DNA of 10,914 bases from Alphaproteobacteria bacterium (GTDB lineage: Bacteria > Pseudomonadota > Alphaproteobacteria > CAAHEQ01 > UBA3637): assembly GCA_017513365.1 (NCBI GenBank), contig JAFXFY010000214.1, forward strand, positions 1-10,914, given 5' to 3'. This document shows, one piece after another, positions 1-6,904 of this stretch. Within the stretch, counting starts at the first letter, position 1; each line of letters opens with the position of its first letter. The notes under the pieces are model-generated. The model made no database searches. It saw nothing but the letters and a program-made list of their open reading frames with translations, and was not told where the DNA came from. A program made the position numbers and the translations under genes.

Positions 1-30
1 GGGGGGGTATGTCAAGCATTTTTTTACTCC

Positions 31-58
31 TTTTCAAAAAAAATATTTTCAAAAAAAA
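31..58. repeat. 13-bp tandem-like direct repeat in AT-rich upstream region
   Basis: The 13-mer TTTTCAAAAAAAA occurs at 31-43 and again, identically, at 46-58, a period of 15 bp. It lies in the AT-rich stretch upstream of the helix-turn-helix gene. A-tracts of eight bases repeated at 15 bp could bend the DNA or form part of an upstream promoter element, which is inference. It could also be simple low-complexity sequence. Confidence 0.6.
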
Positions 59-59
59 C

Positions 60-140
60 TTGCATTGATTGAAATTTTATTGCATATTTTAACCAACTGT
101 TAATAATTTGAGCATATTTTAAATTTAATTGCAATATAAA
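60..140 (+). promoter_or_regulatory. putative promoter/operator region of the XRE-family gene
   Basis: This AT-rich stretch holds an 11-bp direct repeat, GCATATTTTAA, at 82-92 and 112-122, exactly 30 bp apart, so both copies face roughly the same side of the helix. TTGCAT occurs at 60-65 and 80-85. Possible -10 boxes include AATAAT (102-107, 16 bp after the second TTGCAT) and TATTTT (85-90). No pair is close enough to consensus to fix a start site. Repeats in front of an XRE-type regulator suggest autoregulation, which is inference. Confidence 0.35.
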
Positions 141-161
141 AATTAAAAGGAATTAAAAAAA

Positions 162-497
162 ATGGCAAAAGACAGCGCTAGCTTGATTTTATCACAAAAT
201 ATTCGTAAGTATCGCAAGTTAAAAAAGATTACACAAGCGCAACTGGCACAGCGAATCCATAAAACTGTTGAAATGGTGTGTCAACTTGAAAATGGCATCT
301 CCAGTACAAAAATTTCTACCGTTAATGAAATTGCCGATGTATTGGGTGTTGAGGTCTATCAGTTGTTTTTAGAGGCGCCATTGCTTACCATTGAAGATTT
401 ATCATCCGATTTGGTGGAAATTATGCATGAACTTCAAGATCAAAATCCCGAATATGTACGTGCGATTCGCAATTTGATAAAAGCACCAAGGGATTAA
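162..497 (+). CDS. XRE-family (Cro/CI-type) helix-turn-helix transcriptional regulator
   Basis: A 111-residue protein with one DNA-binding domain in its N-terminal half, probably a cytoplasmic dimeric repressor or activator. Residues 12-70 fit the HTH_3/XRE fold: QNIRKYRKLKKITQAQLA opens the domain, helix 2 is about 24-31 (TQAQLAQR), the recognition helix about 35-44 (TVEMVCQLEN), followed by the typical NG turn and a helix ending in LGV. Residues 72-111 form a short helical tail without a recognisable sensor domain, so the ligand or signal is unknown. The ATG at 162 follows AAAAGGA with about 10 nt spacing. It is monocistronic: an intrinsic terminator lies downstream and the next gene has its own promoter. 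Codon use is less biased than in the ribosomal genes, fitting low expression. Target genes are unknown; repeats in front of it suggest autoregulation. Confidence 0.88.
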   Translation: MAKDSASLILSQNIRKYRKLKKITQAQLAQRIHKTVEMVCQLENGISSTKISTVNEIADVLGVEVYQLFLEAPLLTIEDLSSDLVEIMHELQDQNPEYVRAIRNLIKAPRD

Positions 498-524
498 TGG
501 AGAAGATTTGTTTAATTGTTTTAC

Positions 525-560
525 AAAAGAACAGCTTAATAAAATGGCTGTCTTTTTATT
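525..560 (+). terminator. intrinsic (rho-independent) terminator after the XRE gene
   Basis: AAAAG plus ACAGC (525-529 and 531-535, with A530 bulged) can pair with GCTGT plus CTTTT (547-556). This gives a 10-bp stem around an 11-nt loop (536-546). The descending arm runs into TTTTTATT (553-560). The stem is only moderately GC-rich, but position, stem and T-tract fit termination of the upstream gene. The A-rich ascending side could also let it work in the other direction. Confidence 0.65.
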
Positions 561-602
561 ATATATAGTGTGTAAATAATGAAAAATTACTGTCTTTTTA
601 TT
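548..602. repeat. 13-bp direct repeat of the terminator's descending arm
   Basis: CTGTCTTTTTATT occurs at 548-560, as the 3' arm and T-tract of the terminator, and again at 590-602, 42 bp downstream. The second copy has no good ascending arm of its own, but the AAAAG/ACAGC arm at 525-535 could in principle pair with either copy. It sits just before the -35 box of the rpsL promoter. It may be a decayed duplicate terminator, which is inference. Confidence 0.55.
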
Positions 603-613
603 CAAAAAAGTTC

Positions 614-642
614 TTGACTTAATGACAAAAATATGCTTTAAT
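614..642 (+). promoter_or_regulatory. sigma70-type promoter of the str operon (rpsL)
   Basis: The -35 box TTGACT (614-619, 5 of 6 to TTGACA) is followed by a 17-bp spacer and the -10 box TTTAAT (637-642, 5 of 6 to TATAAT). A TGC at 634-636 gives an extended -10. Transcription would start near 649, leaving a leader of about 170 nt before rpsL. The quality fits the heavy demand for ribosomal proteins. An imperfect dyad, TATGCTT-taat-AAGCGTA (632-649, one mismatch between arms), covers the -10 and may be an operator. Confidence 0.7.
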
Positions 643-649
643 AAGCGTA

Positions 650-821
650 CTTTAGAAAACGATTCGTCCCATTTTTGGGTATTTTAAAGTGAAGTTGTTT
701 AACAAAGTAGTCAATGAAATCAATAAGTTAATTTGATGGATTTGAAATTTCGTGCTTTTGACCGCCTGAAATAGGTTGTTGAAAGATTTTTTGTAATAGG
801 TAGATAAAAAGGAATAAATTA
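650..821 (+). other. untranslated leader of the rpsL-led operon
   Basis: About 170 nt between the predicted start site and the rpsL ATG, within the 324-bp gene-free stretch 498-821. I see only weak structure: a 4-bp hairpin CCCA-TTTT-TGGG (668-679), the near-palindrome TTGTTTAACAA (695-705) and GAAATTTC (744-751). No riboswitch, attenuator with a strong stem, tRNA or small ORF is evident. The rpsL ribosome binding site is AAAAAGGA (806-813), 8 nt before the ATG. A ribosomal-protein binding site here is possible but not shown by the sequence. Confidence 0.45.
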
Positions 822-1193
822 ATGCCTACAATTAACCAATTAATCCGCAAACCGCGGAAAGCCAAAGTGGCCAGAGATAAAGTGCCAGCTTTGCAAGAAT
901 GCCCTCAACGTCGTGGGGTTTGTACACGTGTTTAAACAACAACACCGAAAAAACCGAACTCTGCTTTGCGTAAAGTAGCTCGTGTTCGTTTAACGAATGG
1001 ATTTGAAGTGACTTGCTACATTCCTGGTGAAGGTCACAACTTACAAGAACACTCAGTCGTTATGATTCGTGGCGGTCGTGTAAAGGACTTGCCTGGTGTT
1101 CGTTATCATATTATCCGTGGTACGCTTGATACTCAAGGCGTTGCTAAACGTAAACAAAGCCGTTCTTTATACGGTGCTAAACGCCCTAAATAG
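822..1193 (+). CDS. rpsL: 30S ribosomal protein S12, reading frame interrupted by an in-frame TAA at codon 38
   Basis: S12 lies at the decoding centre of the 30S subunit and monitors codon-anticodon pairing. The frame from 822 begins [12 protein letters not shown] and runs to codon 37 (GVCTRV). It meets TAA at 933-935, then continues in the same frame with [13 protein letters not shown] to the normal KRPK end and TAG (1191-1193). The full length would be 123 residues, the family's usual size. The family has tyrosine at the interrupted position ([12 protein letters not shown]), so one base change (TAC or TAT to TAA) explains it. Lys43 and Lys88, the streptomycin-resistance positions, are wild type. 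Asp89, the residue methylthiolated by RimO in other bacteria, is present. The gene is essential and everything else is conserved, so a base-call or assembly error is the likeliest cause; a real nonsense mutation with suppression is possible. The only downstream start is a TTG at 966, which would give an implausible 75-residue fragment. Confidence 0.93.
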
Positions 1194-1204
1194 GAGAGTG
1201 AATT

Positions 1205-1675
1205 ATGTCTCGTAGACACGCAGCAGTAAAACGTGAAGTGACACCGGATGCCAAATATGGCAACGTTGTCGTTATGAAATTTATGAACAGCTTAATGTAC
1301 GATGGTAAAAAATCCATTGCTGAAGCTGTTGTTTATGGTGCTTTTGACAGATTAGAAGCCGCTATCAAAAAACCGGCTTTAGAAATCTTTACAGAAGCTT
1401 TGAACAATGTGAAACCTCAAGTGGAAGTTCGTTCTCGTCGTGTTGGTGGTGCAACTTACCAAGTTCCGACAGAAGTTCGTCCGGATCGTCAACAAGCTTT
1501 AGCCATTCGTTGGATTATTGCCGCCGCTCGTGGTCGCAGTGAAAAAACAATGGAACAACGTTTGTTCGGCGAATTGCAAGATGCTTATAACAATCGTGGT
1601 AATGCCATCCGTAAACGTGAAGATACACACCGTATGGCTGATGCTAACAAAGCTTTTGCTCACTTTAAATGGTAG
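1205..1675 (+). CDS. rpsG: 30S ribosomal protein S7
   Basis: S7 is a primary assembly protein of the 30S head; it binds the 3' domain of 16S rRNA and lines the E site. The 156-residue product has the full family pattern: [12 protein letters not shown] start, [13 protein letters not shown] (25-37), the [13 protein letters not shown] beta-hairpin, and a C-terminal stretch with [25 protein letters not shown]. The length matches the short bacterial form without the C-terminal extension of E. coli K-12. The ATG at 1205 follows AGGAGAG (1192-1198), which overlaps the rpsL stop. The rpsL-rpsG spacer is only 11 nt, so the large intercistronic S7 feedback site of E. coli cannot be here. It ends in TAG, shared only with rpsL in this window. 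Confidence 0.98.
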   Translation: MSRRHAAVKREVTPDAKYGNVVVMKFMNSLMYDGKKSIAEAVVYGAFDRLEAAIKKPALEIFTEALNNVKPQVEVRSRRVGGATYQVPTEVRPDRQQALAIRWIIAAARGRSEKTMEQRLFGELQDAYNNRGNAIRKREDTHRMADANKAFAHFKW

Positions 1676-1684
1676 GGGGAACAC

Positions 1685-3763
1685 ATGGCTCGTACAACAC
1701 CGATTGAAAGATATCGTAACATTGGTATTATGGCTCACATTGATGCCGGTAAAACAACAACAACTGAACGTATTTTGTACTATACCGGTAAAACTCATAA
1801 AATTGGTGAAACACATGATGGTGCTTCAACAATGGACTTTATGGCTCAAGAACAAGAACGTGGTATTACAATTATGTCCGCTGCTACAACGGCTTTTTGG
1901 AAAGACCACCGCATTAACATCATTGATACACCGGGACACGTTGACTTTACAATTGAAGTTGAACGTTGTTTGCGTGTATTAGATGGTGCTGTTGCTGTTT
2001 TTGACGGCGTTGCCGGTGTGGAACCGCAATCCGAAACAGTGTGGCGTCAAGCCGATAAATACCGTGTTCCGCGTATTTGCTTTGTGAACAAAATGGACCG
2101 TATCGGTGCTAACTTTTATCATGCCGTTGATACAATTCGTGAACGCTTGGGCGCTCGTCCGCTCGTTATGGCTTTGCCGGTTGGTGAAGAATCCAACTTG
2201 GCCGGTATCGTTGATATCTTAAAACAAAAAGCCATTATCTGGCATTCCGAAGACTTGGGTGCAACGTTTGAAGAACAAGAAATTCCGGCTGATTTAAAAG
2301 ATAAAGCCGAACAATACTACAACGAATTGGTTGAAATGGCTGTTGAAATGGATGATGCGGCTATGGAAGCTTATTTGGAAGGTAATTTGCCGGATATGGA
2401 CACATTGAAAAAATGTATCCGTAAAGGGACAATTGAACAAAAATTCGTTCCGGTCTATTGTGGTTCTGCTTTTAAAAATAAAGGTGTCCAACCCTTGTTA
2501 GATGCCGTTGTGGATTATTTACCGTCTCCGTTGGATCTTCCTCCGACAGAAGGGATTAATCCGAAAGATGACTCTATGGTAAAAGTTGAATCTCGTGATG
2601 ATGCACCGTTCGCTGGTTTAGCATTTAAAATCATGAATGACCCGTTCGTCGGTTCCGTAACCTTCGTTCGTGTTTACCAAGGTGTTGTTGAATCCGGTTC
2701 CTATGTGTTGAACTCTGTAAAAGAAAGCAAAGAACGCGTCGGTCGTATGTTGTTAATGCATGCCAAAGAACGTGAAGAAATCAAAGAAGCCCGTGCTGGT
2801 GACATTGTTGCTTTCGTTAGCTTGAAAGATACAATGACAGGGGATACGTTGTGCGATACAACCAAACCGGTTATTTTGGAAAAAATGGATTTCCCAGATC
2901 CGGTTATTGAAATCGCCGTTGAACCAAAAACAAAAGCTGATATTGAAAAAATGGGCTTGGCTTTGAACCGTTTGGCAATGGAAGACCCGTCTTTCCGTGT
3001 AACAAGCAATACCGAAACAGGTCAAACTGTTATTAAAGGTATGGGTGAATTGCACTTAGACATTATTGTTGACCGTTTAAAACGTGAATTCAAAGTTGAC
3101 GCTAACGTCGGTGCTCCTCAAGTGGCTTACCGTGAAACAATTTCAAAAGAATACGATGTTGACTATACCCACAAAAAACAATCTGGTGGTTCTGGTCAAT
3201 TCGCACGTGTTAAAATTAAATTCACACCACTTGAACCGGGTTCAGGTTTCGTATTTGAAAACACAGTTGTGGGTGGTACAGTTCCGAAAGAATATGTGCC
3301 GGGCGTTGAAAAAGGTTTGCGCGCTTCTTTGGAAAGCGGTGTTATCGCCGGCTTCCCTTGCACAGACTTCAAAGCCAATCTCTATGATGGTGCATATCAC
3401 GATGTTGACTCTTCAACAATGGCCTTTGAAATTGCCGCTCGTGCAGCCTTCCGTGAAGGTATCGCCAAAGCTGGTCCGAAATTGTTAGAACCGGTTATGA
3501 AAGTTGAAATCGTTACACCGGAAGATTACATGGGTGACATTATTGGTGATTTGAACAGCCGTCGTGGTCAAGTATCCGGTATGGATCAACGTGGTAATGC
3601 CCGCGTTATCGATGCCACAGTTCCTTTGGCCAACATGTTCGGTTATGTGAACACATTGCGTTCCATGAGCCAAGGTCGTGCCCAATACTCAATGGTATTC
3701 TCGCACTATGCAGATGTTCCGCAAATGATTGCAGATGAAATCAAAGCAAAAGTAGCAGGTTAA
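1685..3763 (+). CDS. fusA: elongation factor G (translocation GTPase)
   Basis: EF-G drives translocation of tRNA and mRNA through the ribosome by GTP hydrolysis, and recycles ribosomes with RRF. The 692-residue length is standard. GTPase motifs are intact: G1 AHIDAGKT (17-24), switch I with RGITI (59-63), G3 DTPGH with catalytic His85 (81-85), G4 NKMD (135-138) and G5 SAF (261-263). Domain II follows from about 290, domain IV contains GGSGQF (501-506), and domain V ends the protein after [16 protein letters not shown] (1674-1680), overlapping the rpsG stop, sets the start. Glu is encoded by GAA throughout; I saw no in-frame GAG. The usual next gene, tuf, is missing; rpsJ starts 13 bp downstream. 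Confidence 0.99.
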   Translation: MARTTPIERYRNIGIMAHIDAGKTTTTERILYYTGKTHKIGETHDGASTMDFMAQEQERGITIMSAATTAFWKDHRINIIDTPGHVDFTIEVERCLRVLDGAVAVFDGVAGVEPQSETVWRQADKYRVPRICFVNKMDRIGANFYHAVDTIRERLGARPLVMALPVGEESNLAGIVDILKQKAIIWHSEDLGATFEEQEIPADLKDKAEQYYNELVEMAVEMDDAAMEAYLEGNLPDMDTLKKCIRKGTIEQKFVPVYCGSAFKNKGVQPLLDAVVDYLPSPLDLPPTEGINPKDDSMVKVESRDDAPFAGLAFKIMNDPFVGSVTFVRVYQGVVESGSYVLNSVKESKERVGRMLLMHAKEREEIKEARAGDIVAFVSLKDTMTGDTLCDTTKPVILEKMDFPDPVIEIAVEPKTKADIEKMGLALNRLAMEDPSFRVTSNTETGQTVIKGMGELHLDIIVDRLKREFKVDANVGAPQVAYRETISKEYDVDYTHKKQSGGSGQFARVKIKFTPLEPGSGFVFENTVVGGTVPKEYVPGVEKGLRASLESGVIAGFPCTDFKANLYDGAYHDVDSSTMAFEIAARAAFREGIAKAGPKLLEPVMKVEIVTPEDYMGDIIGDLNSRRGQVSGMDQRGNARVIDATVPLANMFGYVNTLRSMSQGRAQYSMVFSHYADVPQMIADEIKAKVAG

Positions 3764-3776
3764 GAAAGGTAATAAA

Positions 3777-4085
3777 ATGGAAAACCAAACAATTAGAATT
3801 AGATTAAGAGCGTTTGATCACCGGTTGTTGGATCAATCAACCCGTGAGATCGTCAATACGGCAAAACGCACAGGTTCCGAGGTCGTTGGCCCGATTCCTT
3901 TGCCGACTCGTATTGAAAAATTTACAGTGAACCGTTCTCCGCACGTCGATAAGAAGTCCAGAGAACAGTTTGAAATTCGTACCCACAAGCGGGTGCTCGA
4001 CATTATTGATCCGACACCTCAAACGGTTGATGCCCTGATGAAATTGGACCTCGCCGCCGGTGTAGATGTTGAGATTAAAATATAA
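3777..4085 (+). CDS. rpsJ: 30S ribosomal protein S10
   Basis: S10 belongs to the 30S head; in other bacteria it also pairs with NusB in transcription antitermination. The 102-residue protein is full length, with [16 protein letters not shown] at the start, GPIPLPTR (38-45) leading into the long loop, [19 protein letters not shown], and [18 protein letters not shown] at the end. Its start follows GAAAGG, 13 bp after fusA, so no independent leader such as the L4-regulated S10 leader of E. coli fits here. The TAA stop is in frame with the rplC ATG 12 nt downstream, so readthrough would fuse S10 to L3. Codon use is less biased than its neighbours: three of seven Glu codons are GAG, and CGG and CTC appear. 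Confidence 0.98.
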   Translation: MENQTIRIRLRAFDHRLLDQSTREIVNTAKRTGSEVVGPIPLPTRIEKFTVNRSPHVDKKSREQFEIRTHKRVLDIIDPTPQTVDALMKLDLAAGVDVEIKI

Positions 4086-4097
4086 GGAAAGAAAAAC

Positions 4098-4835
4098 ATG
4101 CGTACAGGTTTAATCGCTGAAAAAGTCGGCATGATGTCTTTGTTCCAAGATAACGGTACTCAATTACCGGTAACTGTCTTAAAAGTTGACAGCACGGTTG
4201 TTGATGTCCGCACCATGGAACGTGATGGTTATGTCGCATTACAATTGGGCGCTGGTAAAGCAAAAGTGAAAAACGTTGCTAAGCCTCAATTGGGTCACTT
4301 TGCAAAAGCTAAAGTTGAACCGAAAAAAACATTGGTGGAATTCCGTGTCTCTGACGATTGCGTTGTTCCGGTCGGTACAGAATTGTCCGCCAGCCACTTT
4401 GTGGTCGGTCAATTGGTTGACGTATCCGGTGTTTCTATCGGTAAAGGCTATGCCGGTGTTATGAAAAAATACCACTTCGGTGGTGATAACGCTACTCACG
4501 GTGTATCCAGAACTCACCGCGCCGGTGGTTCCACAGGTCAACGTGAATGGCCGGGTAAAGTTTTCAAAAACGTTAAAATGCCTGGTCAAATGGGTAACAA
4601 AAACGTGACAGCTCAAAATTTGGAAGTCGTTGCCATTGACGAAGAACGTAACTTAGTTATGGTCAAAGGTTCCGTTCCGGGTTTTGATTCTAACATCGTG
4701 ACAATTACAGATGCCGTTAAGGCCACTAAACAAGCTGTCGGTCCAGTACCGGCCGGTGTGAAAACAGCTCAGGCTGCAGCTACTGCAGAACCAGCTGCCG
4801 AAGTGGTGTCTGAAACATCAGAAGTGAAGGAATAA
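4098..4835 (+). CDS. rplC: 50S ribosomal protein L3, with a C-terminal extension
   Basis: L3 is an early 50S assembly protein whose internal loop approaches the peptidyl transferase centre. The core runs from [16 protein letters not shown] to about residue 211. Core motifs are [15 protein letters not shown] (115-129), [11 protein letters not shown] (138-148) and [16 protein letters not shown] (152-167). Gln148 aligns with the glutamine methylated by PrmB in E. coli. The protein has 245 residues, against about 209 in E. coli. The extra part (about 212-245) is a low-complexity Ala/Val/Glu-rich tail that ends acidic (SETSEVKE). Longer L3 tails occur in alphaproteobacteria; their role is unknown to me. 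It is preceded by AAGGAAAG and lies 4 bp before rplD. Confidence 0.98.
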   Translation: MRTGLIAEKVGMMSLFQDNGTQLPVTVLKVDSTVVDVRTMERDGYVALQLGAGKAKVKNVAKPQLGHFAKAKVEPKKTLVEFRVSDDCVVPVGTELSASHFVVGQLVDVSGVSIGKGYAGVMKKYHFGGDNATHGVSRTHRAGGSTGQREWPGKVFKNVKMPGQMGNKNVTAQNLEVVAIDEERNLVMVKGSVPGFDSNIVTITDAVKATKQAVGPVPAGVKTAQAAATAEPAAEVVSETSEVKE

Positions 4836-4839
4836 GACA

Positions 4840-5466
4840 ATGAAATTAGATGTTATCAATTTAGATAAAACAGCTGTCGGTTCCATTGAAGTTTCCGATG
4901 CAGTTTTCGGTGTCAACATTCGTGAAGACATCGTTGCTCGTGTTATTCAATGGCAATTAGACAAACGCCGTGCCGGCACTCACAAAACCAAAGATATCGG
5001 TGAAGTGAGCGGTTCCGGTAAAAAACCGTTTAAGCAAAAAGGAACAGGTCATGCCCGTCAAGGTCAAGATCGCGCTCCGCAAATGCGTCATGGTGGCGTT
5101 GCTTTCGGTCCAGTCGTTCGTTCTCACGCTTACAGCTTGCCAAAGAAATTGCGTGCTTTAGGTATGCGTATTGCTTTGTCTGCTAAAGCTAAAAACGGTA
5201 AATTGTTCATTTTGGACAATATGACTGCCACTGAGCCAAAAACAAAAGTTTTCAAACAAGCTTTTGAAAACAATGGTTGGAAATCCGTATTGTTTGTTGG
5301 TGGTGAAACCGTTGACAACAATTTCGCTTTGTCCGCCAGAAACATTGTCAATGTTGACGTGTTGCCGGCTCAAGGTGCTAACGTTTATGATATCGTTCGT
5401 CGCGACATCTTGGTATTATCCAAAGAAGCCGTGGCTCAATTGGAAGGACGTTTAAACAATGATTAA
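4840..5466 (+). CDS. rplD: 50S ribosomal protein L4
   Basis: L4 binds domain I of 23S rRNA and its extended loop lines the exit tunnel opposite L22. The 208-residue length is typical. The loop region contains [19 protein letters not shown] (57-75) and HGGVAFGP (84-91), characteristic of the family and the area where tunnel-altering macrolide-resistance changes arise; it looks normal. In E. coli L4 also represses the S10 operon, but the leader target is absent here. The start follows AAGGAATAAGAC, which overlaps the rplC end. Its last 8 nt overlap the start of rplW, suggesting coupled translation. Confidence 0.98.
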   Translation: MKLDVINLDKTAVGSIEVSDAVFGVNIREDIVARVIQWQLDKRRAGTHKTKDIGEVSGSGKKPFKQKGTGHARQGQDRAPQMRHGGVAFGPVVRSHAYSLPKKLRALGMRIALSAKAKNGKLFILDNMTATEPKTKVFKQAFENNGWKSVLFVGGETVDNNFALSARNIVNVDVLPAQGANVYDIVRRDILVLSKEAVAQLEGRLNND

Positions 5467-5776
5467 GAAAGCAACAAAAGCAACTGTAAGTGCAGCTTCT
5501 TACGATGTTATTCGTAAACCTGTCATTACAGAAAAAGCAATGAAGGGTGCTGAACACAGCCAAGTAACTTTTGAAGTAGCTATGAATGCAACAAAACCGC
5601 AAATCAAAGCCGCTGTAGAAGCTGTGTTTGGTGTTAAAGTTAAATCTGTGAATACTGTGCGTCAAGCCGGAAAAACAAAAATGTTCCGCGGGACAAAAGG
5701 TGTTCGCAATGAAGTGAAGAAAGCCATCGTAACTTTGGCCGAAGGTCAAAGCATTGATGTGACAGCGGGGATTTAA
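5459..5776 (+). CDS. rplW: 50S ribosomal protein L23
   Basis: L23 sits at the tunnel exit and is the docking site for trigger factor and SRP. The 105-residue protein has the family core: [14 protein letters not shown] (15-28), [30 protein letters not shown], then [24 protein letters not shown]. The Glu of the trigger-factor contact region (VFEV/TFEV neighbourhood) is present, though I cannot align it exactly. The ATG at 5459 lies inside the end of rplD (8-nt overlap), with GGAAGGACG upstream as the ribosome binding site, so translation is probably coupled to L4. The stop is 2 bp before rplB. Confidence 0.97.
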   Translation: MIKKATKATVSAASYDVIRKPVITEKAMKGAEHSQVTFEVAMNATKPQIKAAVEAVFGVKVKSVNTVRQAGKTKMFRGTKGVRNEVKKAIVTLAEGQSIDVTAGI

Positions 5777-5778
5777 TC

Positions 5779-6603
5779 ATGGCATTAAAAACATATAAAC
5801 CGACAACAAATGCAAACAGACACTTGGTTGGTATTGACCGTTCTGATTTGCACAAAGGTGCTCCTGTTAAGATGTTGACAGAAGGTCAATCTTCAACAGG
5901 TGGTCGTAATAATCATGGTCACATTACTTCTCGTCGTCGTGGTGGCGGTCATAAACAAGCTTACCGTTTGATTGACTTCAAACGTAAAAAATTGGATATG
6001 CCGGCAACAGTCGAACGTTTGGAATATGATCCGAACAGAACAGCATTTATTGCATTAATTAAATATGAAGACGGTCAATTGTCTTATATTTTGGCTCCGC
6101 AACGTTTGGGTGTGGGTGATACAGTTATCGCTTCTCAAAACGCTGACATTAAGCCGGGTAATGCAATGCCGCTCAAAAATATGCCGGTCGGCACAATTGT
6201 TCACAACATTGAATTACAAGCAGGTAAGGGCGGTCAATTGGCTCGTTCTGCCGGTTGTTATGCTCAATTAATCGGTAAAGATGCCGGTTATGCTCAAATT
6301 CGTTTGAGCTCGGGCGAATTACGCTTGGTTCGTGGTGAATGCTTTGCATCCATCGGTGCTGTTTCCAATCCTGACAATCAAAATACCGTATTGGCTAAAG
6401 CCGGTCGTGCCCGTTGGTTGGGTCGTCGTCCTGCCGTTCGCGGTATTGCTATGAACCCAGTGGATCACCCGCATGGTGGTCGTACAAATGGTGGTCGTCA
6501 ACCGGTTTCACCATGGGGATGGCAAACTAAAGGTTTGAAAACTCGTAAAAACAAAAAGACGAACGGTTTGATTATCCGTAACCGTCATGATGCGAAGAAG
6601 TAA
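5779..6603 (+). CDS. rplB: 50S ribosomal protein L2
   Basis: L2 is the most conserved large-subunit protein, needed for subunit joining and close to the peptidyl transferase centre. The 274-residue length is standard. It opens with [15 protein letters not shown], carries the RNA-binding OB-like segment with [16 protein letters not shown] (52-67), and has [11 protein letters not shown] at 225-235. His230 matches the histidine (H229 in E. coli) implicated in peptidyl transfer and assembly. The C-terminal end ([15 protein letters not shown]) is intact. The ribosome binding site GGGGA lies inside the end of rplW; the start codon is 2 nt past its stop. Confidence 0.99.
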   Translation: MALKTYKPTTNANRHLVGIDRSDLHKGAPVKMLTEGQSSTGGRNNHGHITSRRRGGGHKQAYRLIDFKRKKLDMPATVERLEYDPNRTAFIALIKYEDGQLSYILAPQRLGVGDTVIASQNADIKPGNAMPLKNMPVGTIVHNIELQAGKGGQLARSAGCYAQLIGKDAGYAQIRLSSGELRLVRGECFASIGAVSNPDNQNTVLAKAGRARWLGRRPAVRGIAMNPVDHPHGGRTNGGRQPVSPWGWQTKGLKTRKNKKTNGLIIRNRHDAKK

Positions 6604-6613
6604 GGAGATTTAA

Positions 6614-6904
6614 ATGACTAGATCCGTAAAAAAAGGACCATTTGTTGACGGATGCTTGCTGAAAAAAGCGGCAAAAGTTAAAGAATCCGGTCGTAACGAA
6701 GTAATCAAAACATGGTCAAGAAGATCTACAATTCTTCCTGATTTCGTGGGCTTGACTTTTGGTGTCCATAATGGTAAAAAGTTCATCCCTGTCTTGGTTA
6801 CAGAACATATGATTGGCCATAAATTAGGTGAATTTTCACCGACCCGTACATTCCCGGGTCATACGGCTGCTGATGCAAAAGCTAAAAAACAAGGTAAGAA
6901 ATAA
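6614..6904 (+). CDS. rpsS: 30S ribosomal protein S19
   Basis: S19 pairs with S13 in the 30S head and contacts the A-site region and the intersubunit bridge. The 96-residue product shows [13 protein letters not shown] (6-18), [21 protein letters not shown] and the [16 protein letters not shown] signature, ending in a short lysine-rich tail (KAKKQGKK). It is preceded by AAGGAGA (6602-6608). The stop TAA and the rplV start share one base (TAATG), which implies translational coupling. Confidence 0.98.
   Translation: MTRSVKKGPFVDGCLLKKAAKVKESGRNEVIKTWSRRSTILPDFVGLTFGVHNGKKFIPVLVTEHMIGHKLGEFSPTRTFPGHTAADAKAKKQGKK

Noticed and set aside
402..605. 67-residue reading frame on the minus strand over the XRE 3' end and terminator
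   Set aside because: It overlaps the XRE coding sequence and the terminator, has no family resemblance and its composition fits an antisense shadow.
668..679. CCCATTTTTGGG hairpin in the rpsL leader as a terminator or attenuator
   Set aside because: The stem is only 4 bp and is not followed by a convincing T-run; an attenuator there is not supported.
779..806. Second rpsL promoter TTGAAA-N16-TAGATA
   Set aside because: The -10 match is poor and the start site would fall at the ribosome binding site, leaving no usable leader.
933..935. Genome-wide reassignment of TAA to tyrosine, as in some mitochondrial codes
   Set aside because: TAA ends 17 of the 19 genes whose stops are fully visible, each at the expected protein terminus. 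Reading TAA as sense after rpsJ would run into rplC. Reassignment is not compatible with this.
966..1193. A separate short gene starting at the TTG at 966
   Set aside because: It is simply the C-terminal 75 residues of S12, starting at a leucine codon in a conserved segment, with no ribosome binding site. It is the remainder of rpsL after the in-frame stop.
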